In this document: in pieces, positions 55,401 through 63,458 of the stretch
Position numbering within the stretch: the stretch's first letter is position 1
Layout: each line of letters starts with the position of its first letter
DNA from: Strigops habroptila
Lineage: Eukaryota > Chordata > Aves > Psittaciformes > Psittacidae
DNA: 64,000 nt
Direction of reading: 5' to 3'
NCBI RefSeq assembly: GCF_004027225.2
Contig: NC_044283.2
Coordinates: 30,898,707-30,962,706, forward strand
Program-made: the position numbers and the translations under genes
The notes under the pieces: model-generated
The model's input: the letters and a program-made list of their open reading frames with translations, nothing else
What the model was told of the DNA's origin: nothing
The model's database searches: none

Positions 55401-56542
55401 GATCAACAGAGAGAAAGGGAAAGGAAATTATTTCAATAGGCTAGCCTCTAAGCCAAATTTTTGTTATTATTTGAAAACAATTTGTTACCCAGATTCATTA
55501 TCAAGTGTTTTTCAAATTAGCCTATCATTCCAGTTTGTTAGGTTTCTTTAATGAATAGCATTCTGTTTCTTTGTTTGATAGTCTGCTATGGTAAATAAAT
55601 TAAAATTTCTGCCTACTGTTCCTCAGCCAGGCTCCTGAGTATCATAAAACCTATGATTATTGTAATAGGTCATCAGTGCTAAGTAATTTTTAATTAGGAA
55701 AAGATGCTCCGTGCCAAAGTAAACTTGTCAACCCTGAAATAAAATAAATTAAAAAAAAAAAAAAAAAAAGAAGTAATGAGGTGCTAAACCATGGACATTT
55801 AGTGATTAGACTTACTGTAAATATATTGTGATGGTTAGAATCTGTCTACATAATCAATGCAAGAGGCTGTGCTTATGGCAGATTGAGAAAGTGGAAAGGA
55901 TTAGTTGAGGACAGACTTCCTCATCATTAAATTTAGTGAAAATTGCTCAAGCTTAGAAGCATACTACAGGGTTTTTACTTTTAATTAAGTTTTAACTGCT
56001 GTTTATGCAAATTCTCTTCTAAATCAGTATCAAACATGTCCTAAAGCCATTCATACATATAGCTAATTCATTCTGTGCTTGACAATCCTGCTGCTGAAGC
56101 AATGTCAGCAAAATAGCTGATTGTACTAGATTTGATTGAGGTTCATTTGCAATTTCTGATTAAACTGCTTTTTTTGTACTGGATTGTAATGCTAATCAGA
56201 ATTAGCTAGGTGCTGCAACATGACCAAAACTGATCACAGAATGAGTTTTAAGAAGATCAGACAGAAAAGTATAAATGGGACTAACCTGCAGTGTGTTTAT
56301 TAAGATTAGCAGTAGAGCAAAACAACCTACTATTCAGAGAAATTTTAATTTTGAGATTTTATTTTATTTGACTCAGAGGTAGAAGTCTAGAGGTTCAAAG
56401 GCATGACTTCGTATTTTAATTAAAATTATATAAGGCTCCAAGGTAAACATTTGGACTTTATGCTTAAACAAAAGGACTTTATTCTGTGTTCAAATATAAA
56501 GCAGGATCAGTACCCTGCATAATATTTTTCTTTCCTCCTACA
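49401..56542. other. Host non-coding DNA
   Basis: AT-rich, no gene recognised. Open stretches on both strands at 53243-53736 show no known domain. An A19 tract is listed separately. The last bases before the provirus, CTACA (56538-56542), should be the left target-site duplication. Confidence 0.65.
55751..55769. repeat. A19 homopolymer
   Basis: Nineteen A residues after AAATAAATT. It could be the tail of a decayed retroposon, but no body is recognisable upstream. Confidence 0.9.
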
Positions 56543-56594
56543 CGTCGTGGTTTGAGCCCAGCCGGTAACTCAGAACCACACAGCCGCTCGCTCA

Positions 56595-56610
56595 CCCCCC
56601 CCCCCCCCCC
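56595..56610. repeat. C16 run in the 3' LTR
   Basis: Sixteen C on the plus strand, G16 in the element's sense, next to more G clusters (CGGGGGGAGG). The 5' LTR has C13 preceded by T at the same place. It is the only length difference between the LTRs. Confidence 0.95.
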
Positions 56611-56849
56611 TTCTTCCTCCCCCCGCTCCCGGAGGGATGGGGAGGAGAATGGGAAGAATGTAACTCCCACGGGTTGAGATAAGAGCAGTCCCGCAACTAA
56701 GGTATAACACAAAACCACTACTGCTACCACCAATGATAATAACGATTAGTGAAATAACAAGGGGAGAGGATACAATTGCTCACCACCCGCTGACCGATAC
56801 CCAGCCCGACCCGAGCAGTGATCAGGGCCTTCCGGGTAACTCCCCCCGG

Positions 56850-56857
56850 TTTATATA
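56850..56857 (-). promoter_or_regulatory. TATA box of the 3' LTR
   Basis: TATATAAA in sense, preceded by a CRE/E-box-like CACGTCAT (plus strand ATGACGTG at 56865-56872) and followed by CCGGGGGGAG. A typical LTR core promoter layout. In the 3' LTR it would drive transcription into the left host flank. Confidence 0.75.
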
Positions 56858-57116
56858 CTGGGCATGACGTGCTGTGGTATGGAATACCCCTTTGGCTAGT
56901 TTGGGTCAGGTGTCCTGTCTCTGCTTCCTCCCGGCTTCCCCTCCTCCCTGGCAAAGCATGAGACTGAGAAAGTCCTTGGTTGGAATAAACATTACTTAGC
57001 AACAACTAAAAACATCGGTGTTATCAGCGTTGTTCCCAGGCTGAAAGTTAAAAAACACAGCACTGCACCAGCTACTAAGCAGGAGAAAAATGACTGCTAT
57101 AGCTGAACCCAGGACA

Positions 57117-57134
57117 GTATCCACCCCTTATTCC
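57117..57134 (-). promoter_or_regulatory. Polypurine tract (second-strand primer), weak
   Basis: Directly upstream of the 3' LTR the sense strand reads GGAATAAGGGGTGGATAC. It is purine-rich with T interruptions and ends in C, so it is a poorer tract than in most retroviruses. The position fits the plus-strand primer. Confidence 0.6.
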
Positions 57135-57544
57135 ATACCATTCACGTCATGCTCAGATCCCACATCTCTCAGCACACCATCACCCCTGTCCCATATATAC
57201 ACATATATATACACCCACACCCACACACAGAGAAAAATATCGTTCCCTAGTCCATGGACCAATTCCTGTAAAATTGCTGAACTCATCCAGTCCATGATGT
57301 CAGGCTCCATCTCTTGTAATAGTCTTTCAGGGCAGGAGGGACGGTACATAGTGTTGGGTTGTTGCCTGCTGATGATACCGCCAAACTCATCTGGTCACTG
57401 CTGAGCTCGTCTGGTTTCCTCAAAATTCATTCTTTGTTGAGGTGATGATCGGAGGGAAGTCAGGGTCAATGGCTGGTGACCTGAAGATATCTAGCTGGTG
57501 GGCTATAAAAGTGTTATAGAGCAGGCAACAGCGTACAATTGAGT
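57135..57544 (-). other. Pol-to-LTR interval, no env or dUTPase
   Basis: About 410 bases between the pol stop and the polypurine tract. No frame codes for a signal peptide, a transmembrane segment or a surface/transmembrane glycoprotein, and no dUTPase-like motif is seen. It holds a TA/CA microsatellite at 57191-57228. There is room for cis signals only. Confidence 0.8.
57191..57228. repeat. (TA)n/(CA)n compound microsatellite inside the provirus
   Basis: CATATATACACATATATATA followed by CACCCACACCCACACACA. Confidence 0.9.
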
Positions 57545-60500
57545 TCATTGGCTGTTTTCCCCCAAAATCAAATCCCCTTGAGGTACACATCGGACTTCCC
57601 CATCTTCCCGCATTACCCACCAAGTATATCCAGGTCCCTGAGCAAAAGCAACCCCACGAGTGGGTTTGCCTTTACCTGAAGCAGGAATAACCCAGACTGT
57701 CTTCCCCAACAAATTCTTTATGTGCACCACAGGAACTTTATCCCCCTCTACAGTACGTAAAAGTTCTGATTGGGCTGGGCCAGCCCTGTTGGCAGATCCC
57801 CTACTGTTGACCAACCAGGTGGCTTTTGGTAAATGTGTATCCCAGTGTTTGAAAGTCCCACCACCCATTGCTCTCAGTGTAGTTTTTAACAGCCCATTGT
57901 ACCGTTCGATTTTCCCAGAGGCTGGTGCATGGTAGGGGATGTGGTATACCCACTCAATGCCATGCTCTTTGGCCCAAGTGTCTATGAGGTTGTTCCGGAA
58001 ATGAGTCCCATTGTCTGACTCAATTCTCTCTGGGGTGCCGTGTCGCCACAAGACTTGTTTCTCAAGGCCCAGGATAGTGTTCCGGGCAGTGGCATGGGAC
58101 ACAGCGTATGTTTCCAGCCAGCCGGTGGTTGCTTCCACCATGGTAAGCACATAGCGCTTGCCCTGGCGGGTTGGTGGGAGTGTGATATAGTCAATCTGCC
58201 AGGCCTCCCCATATTTGTACTTCAGCCATCGTCCTCCATACCAGAGAGGCTTTAACCGCTTGGCTTGCTTAATTGCAGCACATGTTTCACATTCGTGAAT
58301 AACCTGGGCAATAGTGTCCATCGTTAAGTCCACCCCTCGATCACGAGCCCATCTATATGTTGCATCTCTGCCTTGATGGCCTGAGGTGTCATGGGCCCAC
58401 CGGGCTAAAAATAATTCACCCTTATGTTGCCAATCCAAGTCCATCTGAGCCACTTTAATCTTAGCAGCTTTATCCACTTGCTGGTTATTCTGGTGTTCCT
58501 CAGTGGGCCGACTCTTGGGTACATGAGCATCTACGTGGCGTACCTTCGCCACCAGGTTCTGCACCCGAGCAGCGATATCTTGCCACAATGCAGCAGCCCA
58601 GATGGGTTTACTTCTGCGTTGCCAGTTGCTCTGCTTCCGTTGCTGCAACCACCCCCACAGGGCATTTGCCACCATCCATGAGTCAGTATAGAGATAAAGT
58701 ACTGGCCATTTTTCTCGTTCAGCAATGTCCAAGGCCAGCTGGATGGCTTTCACCTCTGCAAATTGACTCGATTCACCCTCTCCCTCAGCAGTTTCTGCAA
58801 CTTGTCTCAGGGGACTCCACACAGCTGCCTTCCATCTCCGATGCTTTCCCACAATACGGCAGGACCCATCAGTAAACAAGGCATATTGCTTTTCACTCTC
58901 TGACAGTTCATTATATGGTGGGGCCTCTTCAGCACGCGTCACCTCCTCTTCTGGTGACATCCCAAAATCTTTGCCCTCTGGCCAGTCCATGATGACTTCT
59001 AGAATTCCTGGACGACTGGGATTTCCTATTCGAGCTCGTTGTGTAATTAGTGCGGCCCACTTACTCCATGTAGCATCAGTTGCATGATGTGTAGAGGAGA
59101 CCCTGCCTTTGAACATCCAGCCCAGCACAGGCAACCGGGGTGCCAGGAGGAGCTGCGCTTCAGTTCCAATCACTTCTGAGGCAGCTCGAACCCCTTCATA
59201 GGCTGCCAGTATCTCTTTTTCAGTGGGAGTGTAGCTGGCCTCGGATCCTTTATATCCCCGACTCCAAAAGCCAAGGGGTCGACCTCGAGTCTCCCCTGGA
59301 GCTTTCTGCCAGAGGCTCCAGGTAGGACCATTCTCCCCAGCTGCGGTATAGAGCACATTTTTCACATCTGGCCCGGCCCGGACTGGTCCAAGGGCTACTG
59401 CATGAACTATTTCTCGTTTAATTTGTTCAAAGGCTTGTTGTTGCTCAGGGCCCCATTTGAAATCATTCTTCTTCCGGGTCACGTGGTAGAGAGGGCTTAC
59501 AATCAGACTGTAATTTGGGATGTGCATTCTCCAGAACCCCACAACACCTAAGAAAGCTTGTGTTTCTTTCTTGTTAGTTGGTGGAGACATTGCTGTTATC
59601 TTGTTGATCACGTCTGTGGGGATCTGGCGGCGTCCATCTTGCCATTTTATTCCCAAAAATTGAATCTCCTGTGCAGGTCCCTTGACCTTATTCCGTTTTA
59701 TGGCAAAACCGGCCTTCAGCAGGATTTGGATTATTTTCCTCCCTTTCTCAAAAACTTCTTCCGCTGTATCACCCCACACGATGATGTCATCAATGTATTG
59801 CAGGTGTTCTGGAGCTTGCCCCTGTTCCAGTGCAGTCTGGATCAATCCATGGCAGATGGTAGGGCTGTGTTTCCACCCCTGGGGCAGTCGGTTCCAAGTG
59901 TACTGGACGCCCCTCCAAGTGAAAGCAAACTGTGGCCTGCATTCTGCTGCCAAAGGGATTGAGAAAAATGCATTGGCAATGTCAATTGTGGCATACCACT
60001 TGGCTGCCTTTGACTCCAGTTCATACTGAAGTTCTAACATGTCCGGTACGGCAGCACTCAATGGTGGTGTGACTTCGTTCAGGCCACGATAGTCTACTGT
60101 TAATCTCCACTCTCCATTAGACTTTTGCACTGGCCATATGGGGCTATTAAAGGGTGAGCGGGTCCTGCTGATCACTCCTTGGCTCTCCAGTCTGCGGATC
60201 AGCTTATGGATGGGAATCAAGGAGTCTCGGTTGGTGCGATATTGCCGCCGGTGCACTGTTGTGGTCGCAATTGGCACTTGTTGTTCTTCGACCTTCAGCA
60301 ACCCCACAACAGAAGGAACCTCTGAGAGACCGGGTAAGGTGGACAGCTGCTTAATTTCCTCTGTCTCCAAGGCAGCGATACCAAAAGCCCATCTATACCC
60401 TTTTGGGTCTTTGAAATACCCTCTCCTGAGATAGTCTATGCCAAGGATGCATGGAGCCCCTGGACCAGTTACAATGGGGTGCTTTTGCCACTTCCTCCCA

Positions 60501-60709
60501 GTCAGGCTGATTTCAGCTTCCAGCATAGTTAACGCTTGGGATCCTCCTGTCACTCCAGAAATAGAAATGGGTTTCACCCCTTGATACCTTGATGGCATCA
60601 GAGTACACTGTGCACCGGTATCTACTAGAGCCTTATACTTCTGTGGGACTGATGTGCCAGGCCATCTGCTCCACACAGTCCAGTAAACCCGATTATACCT
60701 CTCCTCCAC
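57545..60709 (-). CDS. pol: Retroviral Pol: protease, reverse transcriptase, RNase H, integrase
   Basis: An intact frame. The limits given start at a GTG, but the frame is open back to 60730, right behind the gag stop, and there is no ATG near. The protein is therefore most likely made as Gag-Pol by reading through UAG. Numbering from 60709: protease active site LVDTGAQ (28-34) with ILGIDYL (88-94); RT with TVDYRGLNEV (204-213), catalytic D243 in TIDIANAFF, LPQGW (275-279) and YIDD (305-308); RNase H with D614 (FTDGS), E652, D676 (YTDS) and D746; integrase with zinc site H773, H778, C807, C810 and D840, D899, E935 (35 residues between the last two, as in D,D35E enzymes), then a basic C-terminal domain. 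No stop or frameshift breaks it and every catalytic residue is present. No dUTPase domain. The RT and IN look ERV-L-like. The whole polyprotein would act inside virus-like particles for reverse transcription and integration. Confidence 0.95.
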   Translation of the reverse strand: MEERYNRVYWTVWSRWPGTSVPQKYKALVDTGAQCTLMPSRYQGVKPISISGVTGGSQALTMLEAEISLTGRKWQKHPIVTGPGAPCILGIDYLRRGYFKDPKGYRWAFGIAALETEEIKQLSTLPGLSEVPSVVGLLKVEEQQVPIATTTVHRRQYRTNRDSLIPIHKLIRRLESQGVISRTRSPFNSPIWPVQKSNGEWRLTVDYRGLNEVTPPLSAAVPDMLELQYELESKAAKWYATIDIANAFFSIPLAAECRPQFAFTWRGVQYTWNRLPQGWKHSPTICHGLIQTALEQGQAPEHLQYIDDIIVWGDTAEEVFEKGRKIIQILLKAGFAIKRNKVKGPAQEIQFLGIKWQDGRRQIPTDVINKITAMSPPTNKKETQAFLGVVGFWRMHIPNYSLIVSPLYHVTRKKNDFKWGPEQQQAFEQIKREIVHAVALGPVRAGPDVKNVLYTAAGENGPTWSLWQKAPGETRGRPLGFWSRGYKGSEASYTPTEKEILAAYEGVRAASEVIGTEAQLLLAPRLPVLGWMFKGRVSSTHHATDATWSKWAALITQRARIGNPSRPGILEVIMDWPEGKDFGMSPEEEVTRAEEAPPYNELSESEKQYALFTDGSCRIVGKHRRWKAAVWSPLRQVAETAEGEGESSQFAEVKAIQLALDIAEREKWPVLYLYTDSWMVANALWGWLQQRKQSNWQRRSKPIWAAALWQDIAARVQNLVAKVRHVDAHVPKSRPTEEHQNNQQVDKAAKIKVAQMDLDWQHKGELFLARWAHDTSGHQGRDATYRWARDRGVDLTMDTIAQVIHECETCAAIKQAKRLKPLWYGGRWLKYKYGEAWQIDYITLPPTRQGKRYVLTMVEATTGWLETYAVSHATARNTILGLEKQVLWRHGTPERIESDNGTHFRNNLIDTWAKEHGIEWVYHIPYHAPASGKIERYNGLLKTTLRAMGGGTFKHWDTHLPKATWLVNSRGSANRAGPAQSELLRTVEGDKVPVVHIKNLLGKTVWVIPASGKGKPTRGVAFAQGPGYTWWVMREDGEVRCVPQGDLILGENSQ

Positions 60710-60740
60710 CTGGCTGGAGGCAGGGCCCCTCTAATAGTGA
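60700..60740 (-). promoter_or_regulatory. Gag-pol junction: in-frame UAG, probable readthrough site
   Basis: Gag ends at TAG (60733-60731) and the same frame continues open into pol without a shift. The downstream sense sequence AGGGGCCCTGCC, TCCAGCCAGGTGGAGGAGAG can form a hairpin CCTCC/GGAGG with an 8-nt loop, or the overlapping CCTG/CAGG pairing. Gammaretroviruses suppress a UAG with a downstream structure; that this element does so is inference. Confidence 0.7.
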
Positions 60741-62974
60741 TCACAAAATTCTCCACTTCTGTCTTGTAGAAAGGGATTAGTATTCCTTATCACAGGAGCT
60801 GGAGTAAAATCAGCTCTTTCGCTCCATCTGGGAAACTGCTCGCCAGAGACTGGAGCAGCAGCTTTCCTGGGAGGATCATCCTTGACCATTGTTCTCCTCT
60901 TCAGTTCACGCACCCGTTGCTCCAGAGCTGAAGTAGGTTTTCCATCCCACTTTCTCATGTCTTCTCCATGATCCCGCAGGTAAAACCATAGGGTGGCCCG
61001 TGGGGTGTACCTCGTATATTTTCTTTCTCGAGCAGTAGGGCGCCTTCTGTTGATAGCTGAGACATGGGTTGGTACGCGTGGAGAGCTGGATAGATCGGAT
61101 AAATCGTCTCTCAATTGTTTGAACTCCTGGGACAGTTTTTCCACAGCTGAAATGATGGAAGGGGTGAGATTGTCTTCGAACTCTCGGAGTTGACGAATCA
61201 GGAAATCCACTGTTGGTGATACTCCGTCATTCCAGGTCATTGATGCCAATGTGTGGGCATATGATGATGGCGCACTCCGTGTAAGTTTCCGCCACATGGG
61301 TCGTGTACATTCGACTTCATCTGGGTCTACGGATGTGTTCCTGGAATCCGGCCTACGATAGATCATCTCTATAATGGCTGATTCCCTCAGGGACTGGATG
61401 CCTTTCTCTATCGTGGTCCAGTTGGCTGAGCGATTCGTAATATCGTCTTTGTAGGGAAACCTTTCCTTCACAGCTGCCAGGAGCCGCCTCCAAAGACTGA
61501 GGGCTCGCTTCTCTCTTGCAATCGCTTTGTCAATTCCTCCTTCCTTAGCAAGTGATCCCAGCTGCTTGGCTTCCCTACCTTCTAGTTCGTGACCGTCGGC
61601 CCCATTGTCCCAGCACCGGAGCAACCAGGTGACAATGTGCTCCCCTGGAAGACGGGTGAAATCTTTTCGCATATTCCATAGTTCGGTTGAGGTCCGGGGT
61701 CGAGAAGTGACCTCTTCTTCTTCTTCCTCTTCCTCTGACCCACGTAGTAGTAACTCTTGTTCAGGTGCTGTTGCATATAGTAATGGCACTGGGTCTTCAT
61801 CTTTCTTCGCTTCGCGGGTTGCTGTTTGTGCCTTTCGTCTGCTTTTGCTTACAGGGGCAACAGACATTGTCACAAACTGGCCATTTGGTTTAGCTGCAGT
61901 GTTTGTCACTGTGGTTGGAGTGGCTGCAGTGTCTGCCACTAGGATTGGAGTGGTTGCAATGTCTATTGCTGGGGTTGGTGCAGCTGTTGTGCTTGGGAGT
62001 TGAGTAACACCAACAGCTGCATTATCCGTTGCTGTCGGGGTTTGAGTAGCTACTGTGCATGTCACTGGGGTTGGTGTAGCTGCAGTGCTTGGAGTAGCCA
62101 TATTGTCTGTTGCTGTCGGGGTTTGAATAGCTACTGTGCATGTCACTGGGGTTGGTGTAGCTGTGGTGCTTGGAGTAGCTATATTGTCTGTTGCTGTCGG
62201 GGTTTGAGTAGCTACTGTGCTTGTCACTGGGGTTGGTGTGGCTGCGGTGCTTGGAGTAGCCACATTGTCTGTTGCTGTCGGGGTTTGAGTAGCTGTTGTG
62301 CTTGTCACTGGGGTTGGTGTAACTGCTGTATTTGAAGTTGGAGTAGTTGCGTTGTCTGTTGTGGTCAGGGTTTGAGTAGCTGTTGTGCTTGTCACTGGGG
62401 TTGATGTAGCTGCTGTACTTGGAGTAGCTGTGTTGACTGTTGTGGTCAGGGTCTGAGTAGCTGCTGTGCTTGTAGTTGGCATAGCTGCGTTGTCTGTTGC
62501 TTTGCCATCAGATCCAGAGACATTTTTTTCCCTTTGAAGGTGCTGGATAGTGTCGAGCAGGGCTCTGTTGGCATAGGCCAAGCCCCAGCACGTTGCCAAA
62601 ATTTGTCCCTCTCTGGTATAACCAGGACGACAGCACACCTCGTTTAAGTGTTTTACTAGTTTTTCCGGATGTTGCACTTGTTCAGTGGTGAAGTTCCAAA
62701 GCACTGGAGGGGCCCACTGGCCTAGGTACTTGCCCATACTATCCCACACACCCTGCCACTCATAACTGTCCAGCCTCAGGGAAAATCTCCTGGTGGTCCT
62801 CCTATATCGTCGTCTAACCCTAGACCAGATTCGAACCTGATACTGCTGAATTTTTGACATTAAACGAAATAGGATGTTCCTACGACGGGATGGCCGTGGG
62901 TAAAACACACTCCGTATGTTTGCCAACATGCTGATCCCCAGCACAATCAGCAGGCAGGTTTCAAGGGTACTCAA
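60731..62974 (-). CDS. gag: Retroviral Gag, ERV-L-like, with internal T/A/P-rich repeat
   Basis: An open frame of 747 codons in these limits. The codon at 62974 is TTG; the first ATG in frame is codon 16 (62929, A at -3). The frame is open upstream to 63112 without ATG, which suggests that coding starts further up. Visible parts: hydrophobic stretch (7-20); Arg-rich patch (29-68); conserved-looking part (72-150); six Thr/Ala/Pro-rich repeats of about 27 residues (175-320); basic stretch (377-391); E8 run (414-421); a capsid-like helical region (430-625) with TRLPGEHIVTWLLRCWD and ALSLWRRLLAAVKERFP, which recalls ERV-L Gag and the mouse Fv1 gene derived from it; an Arg/Lys-rich tail (643-703). 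There is no CCHC zinc knuckle and no N-terminal Gly for myristoylation. Gag would build the particle; the RNA-binding role may rest on the Arg-rich tail. It ends at UAG in the same frame as pol. Confidence 0.88.
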   Translation of the reverse strand: MSTLETCLLIVLGISMLANIRSVFYPRPSRRRNILFRLMSKIQQYQVRIWSRVRRRYRRTTRRFSLRLDSYEWQGVWDSMGKYLGQWAPPVLWNFTTEQVQHPEKLVKHLNEVCCRPGYTREGQILATCWGLAYANRALLDTIQHLQREKNVSGSDGKATDNAAMPTTSTAATQTLTTTVNTATPSTAATSTPVTSTTATQTLTTTDNATTPTSNTAVTPTPVTSTTATQTPTATDNVATPSTAATPTPVTSTVATQTPTATDNIATPSTTATPTPVTCTVAIQTPTATDNMATPSTAATPTPVTCTVATQTPTATDNAAVGVTQLPSTTAAPTPAIDIATTPILVADTAATPTTVTNTAAKPNGQFVTMSVAPVSKSRRKAQTATREAKKDEDPVPLLYATAPEQELLLRGSEEEEEEEEVTSRPRTSTELWNMRKDFTRLPGEHIVTWLLRCWDNGADGHELEGREAKQLGSLAKEGGIDKAIAREKRALSLWRRLLAAVKERFPYKDDITNRSANWTTIEKGIQSLRESAIIEMIYRRPDSRNTSVDPDEVECTRPMWRKLTRSAPSSYAHTLASMTWNDGVSPTVDFLIRQLREFEDNLTPSIISAVEKLSQEFKQLRDDLSDLSSSPRVPTHVSAINRRRPTARERKYTRYTPRATLWFYLRDHGEDMRKWDGKPTSALEQRVRELKRRTMVKDDPPRKAAAPVSGEQFPRWSERADFTPAPVIRNTNPFLQDRSGEFCDHY
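62014..62452. repeat. 81-bp tandem repeat inside gag (about 5-6 units)
   Basis: The plus-strand block TTGTCTGTTGCTGTCGGGGT recurs at 81-base steps (for example near 62103, 62184 and 62265). The period is 27 codons, so the frame is kept. Units code for the pattern TPVTSTVATQ-TPTATDN-ATPSTAATP. The central three are nearly identical and the outer ones diverge, as expected if the array grew by unequal crossing-over or by template switching in reverse transcription. Confidence 0.92.
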
Positions 62975-63065
62975 AGGCCATCTAAAACCTTCAGAACTCT
63001 CAATTGCTGTTGCAAATAGGCTGGTGGGGGAACGGGGGGTGAAAGAGAATGCTTCCTTCGTAAGT

Positions 63066-63356
63066 TTACCCCCCGAGGAGAAAAAAAAAAGATATGCAAT
63101 TGCTAAAATATTTCATTATATACCTCCCAATGTATAGTGGTGATGGCCACGCTGGAAGCACAAACCAGACCAGTTTCATGATCAATGAGTCTATTGTATT
63201 ACAAGTCATTACCATGAAGTACAGTGAAACAAGAACCTTAGCCCAGGCCCCCCAGCCGATAAACACTAAAACAGCAAATAGTGGCTGTAAGTAAGGTACA
63301 ACATGCTGAAACTCTGAGATCAAGCGCAACACGTCTGAGAACCAAATAATCACCAT
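63066..63356 (-). CDS. Hydrophobic leader ORF between primer site and gag
   Basis: An ATG at 63356 opens 96 codons; the frame is open further up to about 63428 without ATG. I recognise no family. The protein is very hydrophobic: likely membrane segments at residues 1-8 (MVIIWFSD, the end of a longer hydrophobic stretch if reading starts upstream), about 22-50 (YLQPLFAVLVFIGWGAWAKV and on to LYFMVM) and about 60-70 (LIMKLVWFVLPAW), and it ends ISFFFLLGG. The FFF is coded by a T10 run (sense). Behind this run the gag frame is open but shifted by one base, so this ORF may be the true N-terminal part of Gag, cut off by a homopolymer length change, or a separate small membrane protein. It starts only about 85 bases after the primer site, so a scanning ribosome would meet its ATG before any ATG of gag. 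Confidence 0.5.
   Translation of the reverse strand: MVIIWFSDVLRLISEFQHVVPYLQPLFAVLVFIGWGAWAKVLVSLYFMVMTCNTIDSLIMKLVWFVLPAWPSPLYIGRYIMKYFSNCISFFFLLGG
63081..63090. repeat. A10 run (U10 in the element's RNA) at the leader/gag frame border
   Basis: Ten A on the plus strand. The leader ORF and the upstream extension of the gag frame overlap over 63066-63112, and the two frames differ by one base across this run. Runs of this kind change length easily and can also make ribosomes or reverse transcriptase slip. Confidence 0.85.
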
Positions 63357-63440
63357 TGTGACGAGTAGTAACAATGAATGCTTATCACAAATATGATCAA
63401 ACACACTCTGGTCAGATCTGTCGTTATCTCAACCTTTCGT

Positions 63441-63458
63441 GCCCCACGTTGGGCGCCA
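63441..63458 (-). promoter_or_regulatory. Primer binding site, tRNA-Lys type
   Basis: Sense TGGCGCCCAACGTGGGGC, complementary over 18 bases to the 3' end of tRNA-Lys1,2 (...GCCCCACGUUGGGCGCCA), the primer of several beta- and lentiviruses. It lies 8 bases behind the LTR end (spacer GTTCTTTT, 63466-63459), more than the few bases usual in retroviruses. Confidence 0.95.

Larger units (their letters stand above)
56543..57116 (-). repeat. 3' LTR of the provirus (complete, 574 bp)
   Basis: In the element's sense it begins TGTCCTGGGTTCAGC (57116) and ends CTCAAACCACGACG (56543). The final CA expected at an LTR end is CG here; the 5' LTR keeps CA, so this is probably a change after insertion. The TATA box at 56857-56850 separates U3 from R/U5. 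I find no AATAAA downstream of it; the ATTAAA of the old solo LTR is not kept. A C16 run (G-rich in sense) lies near the U5 end. Confidence 0.95.

Noticed and set aside
57090..57404. Plus-strand frame of 104 codons between LTR and pol as a possible antisense gene or env remnant
   Set aside because: It crosses the LTR border and a microsatellite, and has no signal peptide, furin site or membrane anchor.
62000..62335. Plus-strand frame of 111 codons with Cys/Trp-rich repeats (CACHWGWC pattern)
   Set aside because: It is the antisense shadow of the gag repeat array; the pattern comes from the 81-bp period.
62014..62452. Regular repeats that could suggest a CRISPR array or a satellite
   Set aside because: The units are directly adjoining with a period of 81 bases, have no unique spacers and lie in frame inside gag of a vertebrate retrovirus.
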